Positions 9,945 to 22,367 are shown, counted from the stretch's first letter. The stretch is DNA of 64,000 bases from Myrica gale (GCA_963930655.1 OZ005602.1:6626001-6690000); one strand, 5' to 3'. Program-made: numbers and translations. Notes: generated by a model not told the origin, from the letters alone.

Positions 9945-11201
9945 TTCGTTATGATGATTCAGAGGGGCATTGAGCCTAGCTTAGTCACATACAATTCCTT
10001 GATTAATGGTATTGTTTGCAAAACAAATTAGAGAAGTCTCTCAAGGTGTTTAATATGATGTTGGTTAAGGGATGCGCCTTCTATTTCCAGTTATAACATA
10101 TTGATCTGTGGATACTGTAAGAGCAAACAAATAGATGAGGCACCGAGTCTCTATCGTGAAATGTGAAGGTGTGGAATTACTCTTGATCTGGTCACTCACA
10201 ACACTCTTTTAGGTGGGCTTTGCCGAGTTGGGAGACCTCTGGCTGCTGTAGAGCTTCTCCGTAAGATGCTACTGTTACATGCCTTAGAAGAACTCACCCC
10301 CAAAAGCTAGCTCAAGAGGGAAGGGAGCCCAAGGCATATAAACCCCACATTGGAATCTCATACTACCAATGTGGGACGGATCTCATACTCCTCAAATGGT
10401 CCATAACATTCCACCACGCTTCGCAGCCCCAGCGCCCACGCTGGCTGGCTGTGCACTAGGTTTTTCCTAGTCCCGGGCTAACACTGCAATATCGGCGTCA
10501 CCTCCCGCGCCGCACGATTGCAACTGAGAGGCATGGTGTAGGCTCTGATACCATTTGTTACATGTCTTAGGATAACTCACCCCCAAAAGCCAGCTCAAGA
10601 GGGAAGGGAGCCCAAGGCATATAAACCCCACATTGGCATCTCATACTACCAATGTGGGACAGATCCCATACTCCTCAAATGGTCCATAACAGCTACAGTT
10701 TGGGCAACATCCAGATCGCCGAACTTATGCTATTTTGTCGGATGGCCTATGTAAGAACAAACTATTAACCCTAACAATGACACTGTTTCAACAGGTGGAA
10801 GACAAAAGATTGGATCTCACTATTGTTGTTTATAACATCTTAATTGATGCTATGTATGATACCGGGAAAATTACAACTGCAAAAGAACTCTTTTTTAGTC
10901 TTCCTACCAAAGGATTGCAACCGAATGTTTGACTTGCAACATAATGATTAAAGGATTTTGCAAAGAGGGACTAATAAATGAAGCTTGTGAACTACTCGAG
11001 CAAATGGACAGGAACGGTTGCTCACCTGATGACTGTACATATAACACAATTATTCAAGGTCTTTTGCTACATAATGAGACATCAAAGGCAACCGAGTATG
11101 TCCAAACGATGCTTGGCAAGGGTTTCTCAGCAGATGAGACCACCGCAACCATGTTTGTCGGCTTGTTGTCTGCTGATCAGCCAGATAAAATAGGTCGGTA
11201 G
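9945..11201 (+). pseudogene. P-class PPR protein pseudogene A, split by a TRIM element
   Basis: Successive 35-residue PPR units are readable: IQRGIEPSLVTYNSLING, then SYNILICGYCKSKQIDEA, then VTHNTLLGGLCRVGRPLAAV, then (after the TRIM) TYAILSDGLCKNKLLT, VVYNILIDAMYDTGKITTA, IMIKGFCKEGLINEACELL and CTYNTIIQGLLLHNETSKA. The pattern VTYN.LI.G.CK.....A is diagnostic of P-class PPR proteins, and the units resemble restorer-of-fertility-like tandem PPRs, which act in organelle RNA processing. Stop codons (for example at about 10029 and 10930), frame changes and the insertion at 10273-10691 rule out a working protein. No N-terminal targeting region is present. Confidence 0.85.
10273..10691 (-). mobile_element. 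TRIM retrotransposon, complete, 419 bp
   Basis: Two direct repeats of 136 bp (10273-10408 and 10556-10691) both run TGTTACATG...CCATAACA on the plus strand and differ at about seven positions. A perfect 5-bp target duplication GCTAC flanks the element (10268-10272 and 10692-10696). On the minus strand the primer-binding site TGGTATCAGAGCC, complementary to initiator tRNA-Met, lies two bases inside one LTR, and a purine-rich GTGGTGGAA precedes the other. The 147-bp interior has no coding capacity. This is a terminal-repeat retrotransposon in miniature, inserted in the PPR pseudogene; removing it restores the match to pseudogene B. Confidence 0.95.
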
Positions 11202-11319
11202 TTTTTTCAAAAGTCTGAAAATTTTCAAATTCGTCAAAATCACAAAATTATAAGGGGGATATTTCTTTCCATGTCCTTGGACTAGTTTGTTTAGTGCTGC
11301 TCCTCTTTTGTTATCTTTC

Positions 11320-11880
11320 ACAAAAGTTTGTTTGGCTTGATAAATAAGCTCAAAGTGTCAAAGGATTAGGAAAAGGGTAACGATGAGGATGACTATGAGG
11401 AAATGGTTCCCGCAACTATGCTGATAATAGTAGTTGTTCATTCCATCAAAGTTTCTGAAAATATTGATTCTAATTAAGATTTCATTCCTAATTGTAAATG
11501 ATACATGAAATTGTTTATAAGTCTTTTAGCCGATTACTTCTCTTCATAAGGTGGAAAGTACATTGCCGAAAATCTGACCCAAAGGTCCATGAGAATGGAA
11601 TCTTGAAAAAGAAGAACCAGCATAAAATGGCTACCTTGAGTTATCTTCTGCTGTAAAAATGGAAATATTTTTCAGTTGCAACATAGAGATGATAAACTAC
11701 AAGGTTCCATCTTCATTCTTCCCAAAAGTCTCGAGAGGCTTGCAATTCTTCCATCTCCTTCCTCACTTGTTGTAGCATCTCCTACATATGTGACCATTGC
11801 TCTGTCACAACTCCAACTTGCTCTACAATTCTTCGCACTATAGCCTTGTAAAGTCCTGAGCAAAGGTTATCTTCCTTTCA
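11320..11880. repeat. Duplicated block, copy 2 (partner 5340-6070)
   Basis: Colinear with 5340-5970, sharing cgcaactatgctgat, accagcataaaatggctacc and the coiled-coil pseudo-exon. The remainder of the partner resumes at 12376. Confidence 0.85.
11716..11875 (-). pseudogene. Coiled-coil protein exon, pseudogene copy 2
   Basis: Minus-strand frame DNLCSGLYKAIVRRIVEQ, VGVVTEQWSHM, stop, EMLQQVRKEMEELQASRDFW. Same coiled-coil exon as 5810-5970, but the position that is TGA there is Arg here, and a TAG replaces the Gln that follows SQM there. Comparing the copies shows what the ancestral exon encoded at each broken position. Confidence 0.6.
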
Positions 11881-12954
11881 AGGAGTTTGGCATGAAATGT
11901 AACAGAAAAAATTTGCAGGTTAAATTCCAACATTATTGGAATTAACCAAACATGTAGATGAATTCATTCTTCTTCCACTACATTTAAATAAACTATTTGC
12001 CTTCGGTTTTCAGGAAAAAGTTTTTGGAAGTGTATCTAAATCCTCGAAGTGAGAGTAAATTCTTAGGCAGATTTTAGGAAGTCAAAACTATACAAGAACA
12101 GTATGTAACCCTCTTTGTCAGTAAAACCAAAGTGTTCAAATTTTTGATGTCAATAAGGATATGCCTGAACAAGAAATTCCATTTGCATGGGAGAGAAGGC
12201 ACAACTGGCGGCAGTATAATTTTCAGTAGAAAGCATTGATCTATACTCTGTCAAACAAAACCCCCTTGACAGCGCCTCCGTTTTCCCTCTTAGGTAGGAT
12301 CTCCAACTGCACAGTATTTACAAATCTACAATACTCATTTGCTCGTGAGGATTACAAAATTGGAAATGTCACACAATGAGGTCAAGATTAATGGTAATGA
12401 TATTGGCTGTTGGAAATGTAATGCCCCAGGCTCAAACTCCAAACATAAAATAAGGCTTTTCATCTGCTTAAATAATTTTTCCATTCAAATTTGATTCTAA
12501 TTAAGATTTCAATATTGCTACTTACTTTATAAAATAAGCTCTAATCACCCTCAATTTTATTTATCAAATTCTTATAATTACATGCATTAGAAGTGAACAT
12601 TGAAGAATTATAGAACTAGTCAAAATCTAATGTTATATTCACGAAGACTGATCTGGGCAAGTGAACTAGTTTGCATATCCTTTTGAGATCTGTACCTTAG
12701 TACTTCTGCTGCAATAGGAAATTTAGTAACTGTTCTTTCTGTTTTCGTAATAGACATTTAAGCACGTTTTTCAGTGATACTATGTCAATTAGATGTACTT
12801 GTTTCTGCAGAAAAAGAGAAACGGAAAAAAATTAAGAGGTCAAGCGTGTCCCAATTGATTATAAGTTAATGTTTTGTCTAGTAATTAGGAGGACCCTGGA
12901 CATTGGAGTTGGATCCAGGTAAAGAGTGTACCGTTTGATGCTTAGTTCTTTTGT
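11881..12954. other. Intergenic, no gene recognised
   Basis: AT-rich. Includes the displaced end of the duplicated block (12370-12450) and a piece near 12490-12530 matching 6835-6880. No other structure seen. Confidence 0.4.
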
Positions 12955-13245
12955 CTAGTAATTAAGAAGTGAGAAGCAGGTAATAGGGACTCAGAGATGA
13001 TTTAGTGCACCATTCTTTGTTCTGGAAGTTGTTTTCTGTACAATTGCCAATTCTAAACTAGCAAGTAAACAATGTACCTGTAGATAGGTCTCAGTTGTGA
13101 CCTATTAGTACCTAAGCAACTTTACTGAGGAAAATCCATCAGGGTTTCATTTTTCGATTTTGTTTTTGTGGTTTTGGTCAAAATTTATTAGGCACTGAAG
13201 TGTGAAGTTTCCCAGTCCAAAAAGGCACTTGCAATCCATTATTTA

Positions 13246-13279
<34 letters not shown>

Positions 13280-13410
13280 AAAGAGGTTATCTTTCACCTT
13301 TTTCCACTGGACAAATTGTTAACAGAGCATTTAGGTACCCTGCTAGAAAAACCTAGGAAAGTCCCAATTTAGTACAGACTTGAACTTTGAAGATCAGGTG
13401 GAGTAACAAG
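12955..13410. repeat. Duplicated non-coding block, copy 2 (partner 9050-9470)
   Basis: See the partner. This copy contains a (TC)n run at 13250-13278 that is shorter and imperfect in the partner. Confidence 0.85.
13250..13278. repeat. (TC)n microsatellite
   Basis: Uninterrupted TC dinucleotide run of about 14 units. Confidence 0.95.
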
Positions 13411-13844
13411 TCATAAATAATGGATTTAGAATGACGATCTGCTATTGAGATAACATATTGGATATGGGCTTGTGGAATAATCATAAATATTGGAGACTTG
13501 TTTCCTCTAGGAAGCACTATCAAAATGCAGCCTGTTTCTATGAAGAAGAGAATGCTTTAGACTTATGTCCAGTATCACAGATCAGTTTCAAAACTGCAAG
13601 AAGATCGGTTTTGTAATTTTGATAGGAATTGGTGAATGAGCCTGTGAAAGTTCAATAACAGTCTTAAATTGTTAAACCTCGAGTCCCACCTATCTGTCCA
13701 GTATTACAGACCCAAATTACTATATTGTAGAAATGGGGAAATACAGAGAGAGAAAGACAAGATTTTGAACTTTTTTCTCCTAATTGATGGCACTGACATG
13801 TCGTGGATTTTGTGAAAATATCTGCAATCTGGAGAGCAATGGAA

Positions 13845-14580
13845 ATGTGATGATTCAAAGGGGCATTGAGCCTAATGTAGTCACATACAACTCTTTGATT
13901 GACACACTTGGCAAAGAAAGGATGCTTACAGAGGCGAAAGATGTTTTCTATTGGATGATTTAGAGGGGCATTGAGCCTGACATAGTGACATACAACTCCT
14001 TAATTGAAGCTTACTGTTTGCAAAACAGAATGGATGAGACTGTCAAGGTGTTTAATATGATGTTGGAGAGGGGATGTTCACCTTCTGTTTTCGTTATAGC
14101 CATTTTGATCCATGGATATTGTAAGAGCGAAAGAATAGATGAGGCAACGAGTCTCTATCACAAAATGTCAAAGAACGAAATTATTCCTAATGTCGTCACT
14201 CACACAGCTCTCATAGGTGGGCTTTGCCTGGTTGGGAGACCTCAAACTGCTGTAGAGCTACTCCATAAGATGCTAGAATTCGGGCAACATCCAGATCTCC
14301 AAACTTATGTAATTTTGTTGGATGGGCTGTGTAGAAATAAAATATTAACCTAGGCAATGACACTGTTTCAACAAGTAGAAGACAAAAGATTGGACCTTAA
14401 TATTGTTGTTTATAACATCTTAATCAATGCTATATGTAATGCTGGGAAACTTACGACAGCAGGAGAACTCTTTTACAATCTTCCTACCAAAGGATCGCAA
14501 CCAGATGTTTGGACTTACACCACAATGATAAAATGATTTTGCAAAGAGGGGCTAGTAAACGAAGCATGTGAACAAAGCTT
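13845..14580 (+). pseudogene. P-class PPR protein pseudogene B
   Basis: PPR units include IQRGIEPNVVTYNSLIDTL, an open run at 13985-14353 (MTYNSLIEAYCLQNRMDETV, VIAILIHGYCKSERIDEATS, VVTHTALIGGLCLVGRP, TYVILLDGLCRNKILT), then after a TAG LFQQVEDKRLDLNIVVYNI and LINAICNAGKLTTAGELF. The sequence is homologous to pseudogene A without the TRIM. Stops (about 13962, 14351 and 14534) and the abrupt end at about 14575 make it non-functional. The longest intact run holds about four repeats. Confidence 0.85.
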
Positions 14581-15098
14581 ATACAAGTCAATTTCTTAGA
14601 AAAAAAAAACAAAAAAGATATATACAAGTCAATTTCATTAAACAAAATCACTAATGATGTAGAAATTAATCCAGGTTAGAAGGAGGGTATAAAAATTAAA
14701 TTAACCAAGAAAAGTACCAACCTAATGATGAGAAAAATTTTAAAAGCACTTACGCAACATTATTATAAATTTTCGGGTGTAAGCTGAAAAATAAAAATAA
14801 AAATAATAAAGATAAGCAAGGAGAAATAATACTTCTAATTGAAACCTCTCTAATGTGTCTAACTGAAATGCAAGATAATGACAATAATTCTACTAATAAA
14901 ACTAAATTCTCTAATACTTGATTAATGCAAGTAAAATGAAATAATATGGATTTGCAAGGAAATGAAGGAGCTAGCATATGAAAAATCATATAGAGTTGTC
15001 AAGGAAATAATTTAGATGAGAAAACTCCAAATAACTTAACAATCTTTATTTAATTATCTAATATAGCCACCTTCCATCTCAACCAACCATTGGTTTTG
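14581..15098. other. Intergenic, no gene recognised
   Basis: AT-rich, with a short repeated atatacaagtcaattt near 14581-14640. It ends where the kinase segmental duplication begins. Confidence 0.4.
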
Positions 15099-17339
15099 TC
15101 GACCGTTCATTTGTACATAGCAACTGCTTTTTTACTTCTCAGTTCACCCCAGTTGCTGATCCTTGTTTCTTATCAACAACGAGGGAGAAGTAGAATGTAC
15201 TAAAAATAACATTTGCATCGACCACAACTTATAGCATATGTATATATCTGGTAGGAAGATAATGTTATTGAGTGTTATGGTCGCTATGTACAACAACAGT
15301 GAGCATTGAAAGAATTACGTAATGAGACCAAGAATTTGGAGGGGGGAAGAACGAGGCCCAGTTGTTTTATTTAATATTCAAAATATGCTTGAGCATGCAA
15401 AAAGGGGGAAAACATGACAAAAAGCTAAGAACTAGTATAGCAGTTATAAATAATATTGAATCAGAGCAAGATTACCACTTGTATGATGCTTCACGAACTC
15501 CGTGCAATGTCTTCAATCATCATTCCTTTAAGACTCTTTGCTAGCCAAATGGCTGTCTCCCTTGGGGAGACCTTATCTTTCCCAAAAGGCTTCAAGACAA
15601 CTGAAAGCTCCTCAAGCCTATTTTGCTGGAGCAACCCTGCAAACAATTCCAGTAGCCCTTCTAGTGCATCTGCCTTCTGCCTAAAGGATTTTAAGTCCAA
15701 AGTTTCTTTTGCTGGTGTTTCCTCTTCGGTCACTGGAGAATTGGGCTTTGATGGCTCCAAGGGATCAGATTTTGGAACTGTAGGGTCAGGATCTCTAGCA
15801 TCCACTTCCCTGGGACCAGATTGATCAGAAACATTCGTTCTTAAACAAATGTGTCGGAACCAAGTGAGGATTTTAGACTTGCAGAAGCACTCATATTTTT
15901 TGTTTCTATCTCATATCTTATTGAGCCTATTCTGAGGCTCGTTTACGACCATCTGGGCAACATGTGTTAGGCAACTGTGAGGTACCTGAGGAGTCTTTTC
16001 AGCTTCATGGTGCGGATGGCTTGAACCAAGCCTGGTAGTACTGCTCACTGCATTTGGTACCTCAAGCCCCAATTGTTTCAGCCGTCCTGGAAATGATGGT
16101 CATCTGACCAAATTAGGCAGAGTTCTTTGCCTTTGCTTAGCACAGAACGTCCATCTTCAACAGCTTGTTTTACAGGACCAGATGGAGGAGTCACATCCTG
16201 TCTCGTTTTTGTTTTAGGTCAGAAATCTATTAAAGGCAACTGCAGAGATAACCAACATCTATGGTCGGCTCATATACGTAATGAAACTAGACAAGATCAT
16301 ATGTACCGCAATTCTACCAGATGCTTTATGGGATGTGATCCCAGAATCCATTTCGCAGAATCAGAGGATGCCTTTGCTGGTGATACAGTATGTGTATCTG
16401 GGTGAGACTTAAAACCAGGAGCAACTGCACTAGGTTTAGGCACTTTAGGCTTTCCTTCTGTGTTTGTCCTTCGGGACAATGCACCTGCAGCCTTTGTTCG
16501 ATTCCCCCTCATTGGGGAACTGTTTTCTCTAACTTTGCCTTCTTTTAAAGCCATCATTATATTCTTAATCGTTTTTGGTTGCTGCCTCCATTCAGTACCG
16601 GTTACATGTTCATGATGTACAGGTTTCATCAGCTCTTGCTCATCCATTTTGAGTGAATGCAAGCCGAGGTGATTTTCTTCTTCAGTAATTAGAAGCTTGT
16701 CAGAGCCATCTTCATCATCGGTAGAAGCCAAATCAGTGCCTTTATTATTGCAGTTTGAGACCCTCACTGGAATGTTCTTTTCACTTGAAAATAAAATATC
16801 TTTGTCACTACTAGAACTAGTACTGTTTTGGCTTTCAGACATATTTCTCCGAGAATTACGAGCAGCAGCAATAGGCTTCTCCAGAGAACACCCTGTTGGA
16901 TTGAAAGATGGACGATATTGATCTACATAGGGCTGTAAATATGGGTGCTTCAGAACCTCAGATGCCTGACCAAGTTTGAAATCCAAAATGTTAGGATGAG
17001 TACTGCAGGAAGAATATTTTAAATTGGACACAATAAATTGATAAAGATGCTTACACTTGGCCGATGCTCAGGGTTTTTCCTCGGCATGCCCTTGATAAGT
17101 GCTTTCCTGTGGGTACAATGTAGGGCAAGTTTATCACTCTTTCCAGCATGCAATATTTAAGTACATATAATGAAGTTTATGAAGTTGCCTGCCTAGGCAG
17201 AAAAAAATGAGGCATGTGAAGTTGAGTTGATCATTAGACAAGACGGAATTCATGGGTTGGTTTCGAGCAGAAGAAATTACTCCCACACTTCTCTTTTTCT
17301 CTCTGCAGAGAGCCCTTTTACTTCCAATGCCAACAACTA

Positions 17340-17373
17340 TCCCCCCGCCCCCCCCCCCCTCTCTCTCTCTCTA
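17340..17373. repeat. Poly-C and (CT)n tract
   Basis: A C-rich run followed by CTCTCTCTCT. It lies in the roughly 320-bp stretch absent from the right copy of the duplication. Confidence 0.85.
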
Positions 17374-19409
17374 CAAGAATAGATAATAACCGACAATAGA
17401 TAACCACCAATGCCAGTGACTGAACCATAATGATTGATAACCCTTCTACTTAACAGTAAACCCTCTCTGCATATGAGCATTCTATTCTATGTAGTAGACT
17501 AACACCAAGAGTTCAAGCTGAAAATTCTCATTTTTTGAACTAATAACATAGAAATTATAAAAAAATAATGGCTTCTGGTACCAATTTGATTGGGCCCTGA
17601 TAATTCATTGTTCATTTTAGGATTCTGGCGTTAGATGTCGTCCTCTTCTCACTCTTCTTTTATCAGTTTGGTTTTGTTGGGGGGGTGAGAAGAAAAAGTT
17701 CTCTTGAGCAGATGAGAAGAATACTAGAAATAAGAAATAATTCTCTCCCTAGATCAATTATTAAGTCGTGTACACATTATTTGAACAATAATTAGACGGG
17801 CCTCAAAATCAAGAAATTATTATCAGTTTTGTGAAGTTGCCATCGAAATTCCTTGAGCAATTACATTAAGAATGCTCAAATGAGATACAACTACTCTAAA
17901 CTGAACCATATAAATTTCCAACAATTATTCAGTGCAAAGCTGTCTGTGATGTTTAGCTATGTTCCAAAGCCCGTACATTGCAGAATATCAACCTTTATGA
18001 GACAAGTAACAAAACAGAGCTAAAATAGTGACTGCGACATGCATAGTGAACTCCTGCACCCAATCTCAACTAGTTGTTTTAACGAGAGAAGGCAAAAATT
18101 CCAAGGAATTACTTTTAAAAAGCAGAGTGACATCAGTAAAACTGAGAGCAGTTTCTTTCCCCCATGACAATTGTAAATGGCAACATTACATGCATAACAT
18201 TTACATTGCAGAACTTATACAATATGTATATCTCAATTGTAGTGCCTCTACTGAAGTGGACTGAAGGAACAGAGCTGCAAAGCAACTGCCCAGTCACTAA
18301 CTAATTAAAGATGCAATCTAACCCCCTACAAGAGCCACTAGGACCCAGTGTAGGGCATATAGATGCAGCCAGGCTAAGCATTAGCCTAATCAATGCACAG
18401 GTCCTCAGTAAAGCATTGCAGCACTCACGTACCATCCGGTGATGTAGTAAACCTTTAACTCCAAGTATAATAAGCTAAACAACAGGAGATGGAAGTTTAC
18501 AAGAATGGGGAATAGCAGGAAGGCAAAGGGAAATAGAGGAACGATTAATCTTGCTAATTAATTCTGCCATATCCTGAAATCAGATGTATAATGCTACAAT
18601 CAAACATCTAAGAAAAACAATCATATTGAGGTGACAGTGCTGACACTCAAGACTGTTAGTGATACCATAACCACAACTAGTAACAGAAAGCCTTCAAAAG
18701 AGGGAGAAGTATATAAGTTTGGATGTTGCACAATTAAGCACTTCATAATCTATAAGCATTAAATAGATCCTTCAAAACAGATCATAACCTAAAGCCTTGC
18801 TTGTTCATAAGTATAAATATTCAGAAAAAGAGAGGCCATTGGTGTTGGGAACAAATGGAATCTCCTTTCTCCCAAACCTAAGGGGTGGAGGTTTCAATCC
18901 CACATAAGTGCGTTGTGTCTGCTTGTAAAGAAAGAATATCCGTATTGTGTATACATATACCATAGTGTGAACCTATATACATGCAGAGAACAATGGCTTT
19001 ATAAAACATGGATTGGCAAGACCCTAGGATACATGCATCTCCCAGTAAACAACAGATCAGATGTTTGCAAACTTCTTCATTCAGTAAAAGCTTCGAACAT
19101 CTCAATTAAGGAGAATGTGAGGCAAAAGCTGCAAATAGGTGGCCACAGCTATTCCGAAAGTTGAGAATCTTACTTACCAATCCATCATTCTGGAGAAAAA
19201 GGTTTTCAAGGCTTTCTGTTGTATTTCAGATAGAAGCACGATCCACCAAGAGAGAAAACGAAATAAAAAGTAATGATGGGGCTCAATCTTCTTCTTCAGG
19301 ACATTGTGTTGAATTGCAGAATGCAGCACAAGTTACCAACCAAGAAAACAAAATACGCAGAATGAGAGGCTCATTTTCTTTCCCAAAAAGAAATTTCAGT
19401 CAAACTAGG

Positions 19410-19714
19410 GTCATGTTCGTTTTCACCATTTTTTCAGGATTCTAAGTATATTCACAATTCTACCACCGAACATATTCAGAATTCAAACACAAAAACCAAT
19501 ACATTTTACACAATCTCCAACAACTTTTTAATTTTTTATTCAACATAAATTTTCTCTCTCTATACTTTTTCACATAACTCCAATACTTTTTTATTAAACA
19601 ACTACATCAAATCATTTCTCTCTCCACTTTACACAAACACCAATAAAACACTATTCAACATAAAAATTCACAACTTCTCCAAAATCCTACATTTTTTCTC
19701 AAAACGAACATCAC
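19410..19714. mobile_element. MITE inserted in the left duplicate only, 305 bp
   Basis: The right copy reads caaactaggactggtgagg across this site (31106-31124). The left copy has the same sequence split by 305 bp with CTAGG on both sides (19405-19409 and 19715-19719). The ends GTCATGTTCGTTTTCA and, in reverse, GTGATGTTCGTTTTGA form an imperfect terminal inverted repeat. The interior is AT-rich and non-coding. The true duplication may be CTA or CTAGG, because the flanking GG could belong to the inverted repeat. Confidence 0.9.
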
Positions 19715-21403
19715 CTAGGACTGGTGAGGCAAGTATATACCACGTGATATCGTTATGTTCAGTATCATAAATCCATCAACTAAATTATACTTGAATCTCT
19801 GGACCAAAAAAAGCATCCCAATAAAATATGGCAAAATACATGAAGGACTTACAAAAGCGTTGAAAGCAGGACGATAAGCAGCCATCTCATACATACAGCA
19901 ACCTAGTCAACAAAAAACTATTTACGCCATAGATGAAATTGAATTAATAGGATCACAGTACGAAAAAACATGTGAAATCACCATCTACCCCAAAAACTTG
20001 AAGTGTTGGGAAAATGTTTTATTTGAATTATATTATTTAACACTCTCCTGCACTTGTGAGCCGGACTTCCCCTTAATAATTAGACCCTATACATGGATAT
20101 TTTAATTCAAATGAAGCGAAGTGTGGAGTCAGAGTTCAAACTCAGGTTCTCTGCTCTAATACCATTTCAAAATCATTATCTATCCCAAAAGATTAAACTG
20201 TTAGAAAGTGGTAGATTTTGTTATTTAAATTATGTTATCTAATAAAACTAAACAAATACCTTGAGACCAAATATCAGATTTAAAGCCATAGGGAATATCT
20301 GCAAGGAGTTCAGGACACAAATAATTGGGAGTTCCAACCACCTGCATTTGAAGGAAAAGAAAACATATCAAAACCACAGCGACAATAGAATCAGCTAAAG
20401 AACAAGACACAATCTACTTTCCTCCTATTATTATTATGTTGTAGTTACAGAGAAGAAGATTTAGCAATGCCATCGTCTATGAGGTATACAAATTTACGAT
20501 AAGCATTAACGAAGTGTTTATTTGACCTATGAATGAGCGTTGAAGGGGAGAGGCCATGGTTACTATGAGCAAATTTTCAGACATTCTTTCCGTTGTTCTT
20601 TACAAATGTTTCAACACAGGTACTAACTTCGAAAATTAACTTCACAAATTAGTTAGTTTCCAACCATGATAAAAAAAACTAAAAAACAAAAATGGGATTT
20701 ATATAACGTCACTTTGACATTTATCAACCTCGAAAGCTTTCTAGTCTTTTCCTAAATGTCAGCACTTGAAGTTATGAAACTTCATTGGACCTGTAATTCG
20801 CCTGGAGGGGAATAAGTGTTTCAGATGGATACAAGGATATCCTGTTATCAGGCTAATTATAGTCTACTATATGCAGCAATATTTGCCTTTACAAATAATA
20901 AAGGATTAAGTGGCTCCAAAAAAAAAGGCAATAATTTTTGTCTAAAGTATATGCTCTTGTTCTTCATGGTATCAGAGTCAAATATAGAGACTGAGTTGCC
21001 AATCCAATCATTTTCGTAACAAACCAAAGAACTTCCATATGAAGTACATACAGAAGAGGCCAAGTCATCTGCCTTCAGAGTCTTAGTAAGTACAAAATCA
21101 CCTATATAAAACCAGCCAAGAACAAGGAAAATCGGTATAAGTATGACAAAAGCACATTCTAAATCAGTGCAAAACAAATTACTACCCAATAACAACATAG
21201 ATTAACTAACCAAGGCGAATGTCCTGATATTTGGTTATAAAGATATTGGAATACTGGTGAGAGAGCAGAAAACAAGTTAGATATGAAACCTTGACAGCAA
21301 CGAAGAAAAACAAGTTAAATATTTGTGACAGGAACAACTAGTTTGTATGCATACTTTTAAATCACGGTGTAGAACGAAATTCTAATGTAGATATTCCACT
21401 GCC

Positions 21404-22364
21404 TTCCCGCTGTGATCCGCCACTCTCCACTCGCCGTAGGAGTTTGTCCCGCTCAACTTGAGTCCTGGTTCCACCTTCTTCTCCATATGCACAAAAATAG
21501 CAAAACTAACCAGATAATCCATTTCAAACATACAGAGACAACCATCCATATAAAATTTGAATCTTCATAAATGTTTGTGCAAAGACTTCACTAAACAGGA
21601 CACGAGACTTTACAAAATTTAAAATTTTACAAATAAATATCTATCACCATCGCAGGAAACAAACGCAGAAAACCCCATCCATAAAGATCTTTACAAATAA
21701 AAATCTGCAACAACGATGCCCAAAAATCCAGATCTACAACAAACTCAGGAAAGAACAAGATTTACAATGAATAAAGAACTTTTACAAAACCAAGGACTTC
21801 ACAAAATGCGGCAAGATATACAACAGACATGCCAAAAGAAAATCTGCCACAAACACTGGGGAAAAAAAAAGATCGGCAACAACAGAGGATTTCACAAATT
21901 GCAGCTCCATCTCTCCCAAATGGCTGGGTTAGCAGCCAATGAGCTTCAAAAAATTCCAGCCGCTCCACATAGCCCAGTATACCTCTTCACTAACTGTTAT
22001 CTTTGCTCAAACTCTTTCTTCATACATCTTGTCGTCGCTTCTTGTTTCTCGGTAAATGTGAGATTTGGGTTGAATAGGAAAAACACCGGGTATTAGAAGA
22101 TGAGAGTGGAGCTCTCGACGCAGATCTACGTGAAGATATTCGGACATGATGATGAGAGAAAGGGCAAAGGGGAAAAAAAAAAGTAGAGGAAACCAGGGAG
22201 AGAGAGAGAGACGAGATTATGTTCTGAAAGAGTTGCTTTTTTTCTAAGTAATGTCAGGAAATAATGGAAAGGCTACTTTCGTGGACAATGGGCCATCAGT
22301 AAACAACATGAATACATATAGATGAAGACACTGGACAAGAGACAAGACATGAGCTGAAAATACG
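21404..22364. other. Intergenic, no gene recognised
   Basis: Immediately right of the duplication border. 21716-22096 holds an open plus-strand frame rich in Gln and Lys, which I consider a chance frame. No family recognised. Confidence 0.4.
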
Positions 22365-22367
22365 TTA

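Larger units (their letters stand above)
15099..21403. repeat. Segmental duplication, left copy (partner 26360-32725)
   Basis: From gtcgaccgttcatttgtacat at about 15099 to the word tattccactgcc ending at 21403, this segment matches 26360-32725 in the same orientation, in exons and introns alike. The right border falls inside kinase exon 6. Differences include a 305-bp MITE (19410-19714), about 320 bp present only here (about 17256-17575, with a poly-C/CT tract), and about 740 bp missing from the last exon near 15920. Confidence 0.95.
15491..21403 (-). pseudogene. NIMA-related kinase pseudogene (5'-truncated duplicate)
   Basis: Counterparts of exons 6 (partial) to 14 of the intact gene at 26772-33568 are readable in order. 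The copy lacks exons 1-5, hence the glycine-rich ATP loop and the catalytic Lys. Further damage: the DFG motif reads DFV (GDFVLTKTLKADD), NYMCPE reads NYLCPE, the exon near 18500-18570 ([13 protein letters not shown]) has a one-base deletion, and the last exon has lost about 740 bp. Exon 13 (16322-16981) and the stop region (IEDIARSS, stop at 15491-15493) are nearly intact. Truncation exactly at the duplication border suggests it arrived without its promoter. No kinase could be made from it. Confidence 0.9.

Noticed and set aside
13985-14353. Functional small PPR gene
   Set aside because: The open run is part of a longer homologous stretch broken by stops on both sides and lacks a targeting region.
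15456-15824. Plus-strand open frames opposite the kinase tail (also 26737-27105)
   Set aside because: They are shadows of the well-supported minus-strand kinase exon.
21716-22096. Gln/Lys-rich plus-strand open frame
   Set aside because: No family resemblance, no splice context, AT-rich flank of a duplication border.
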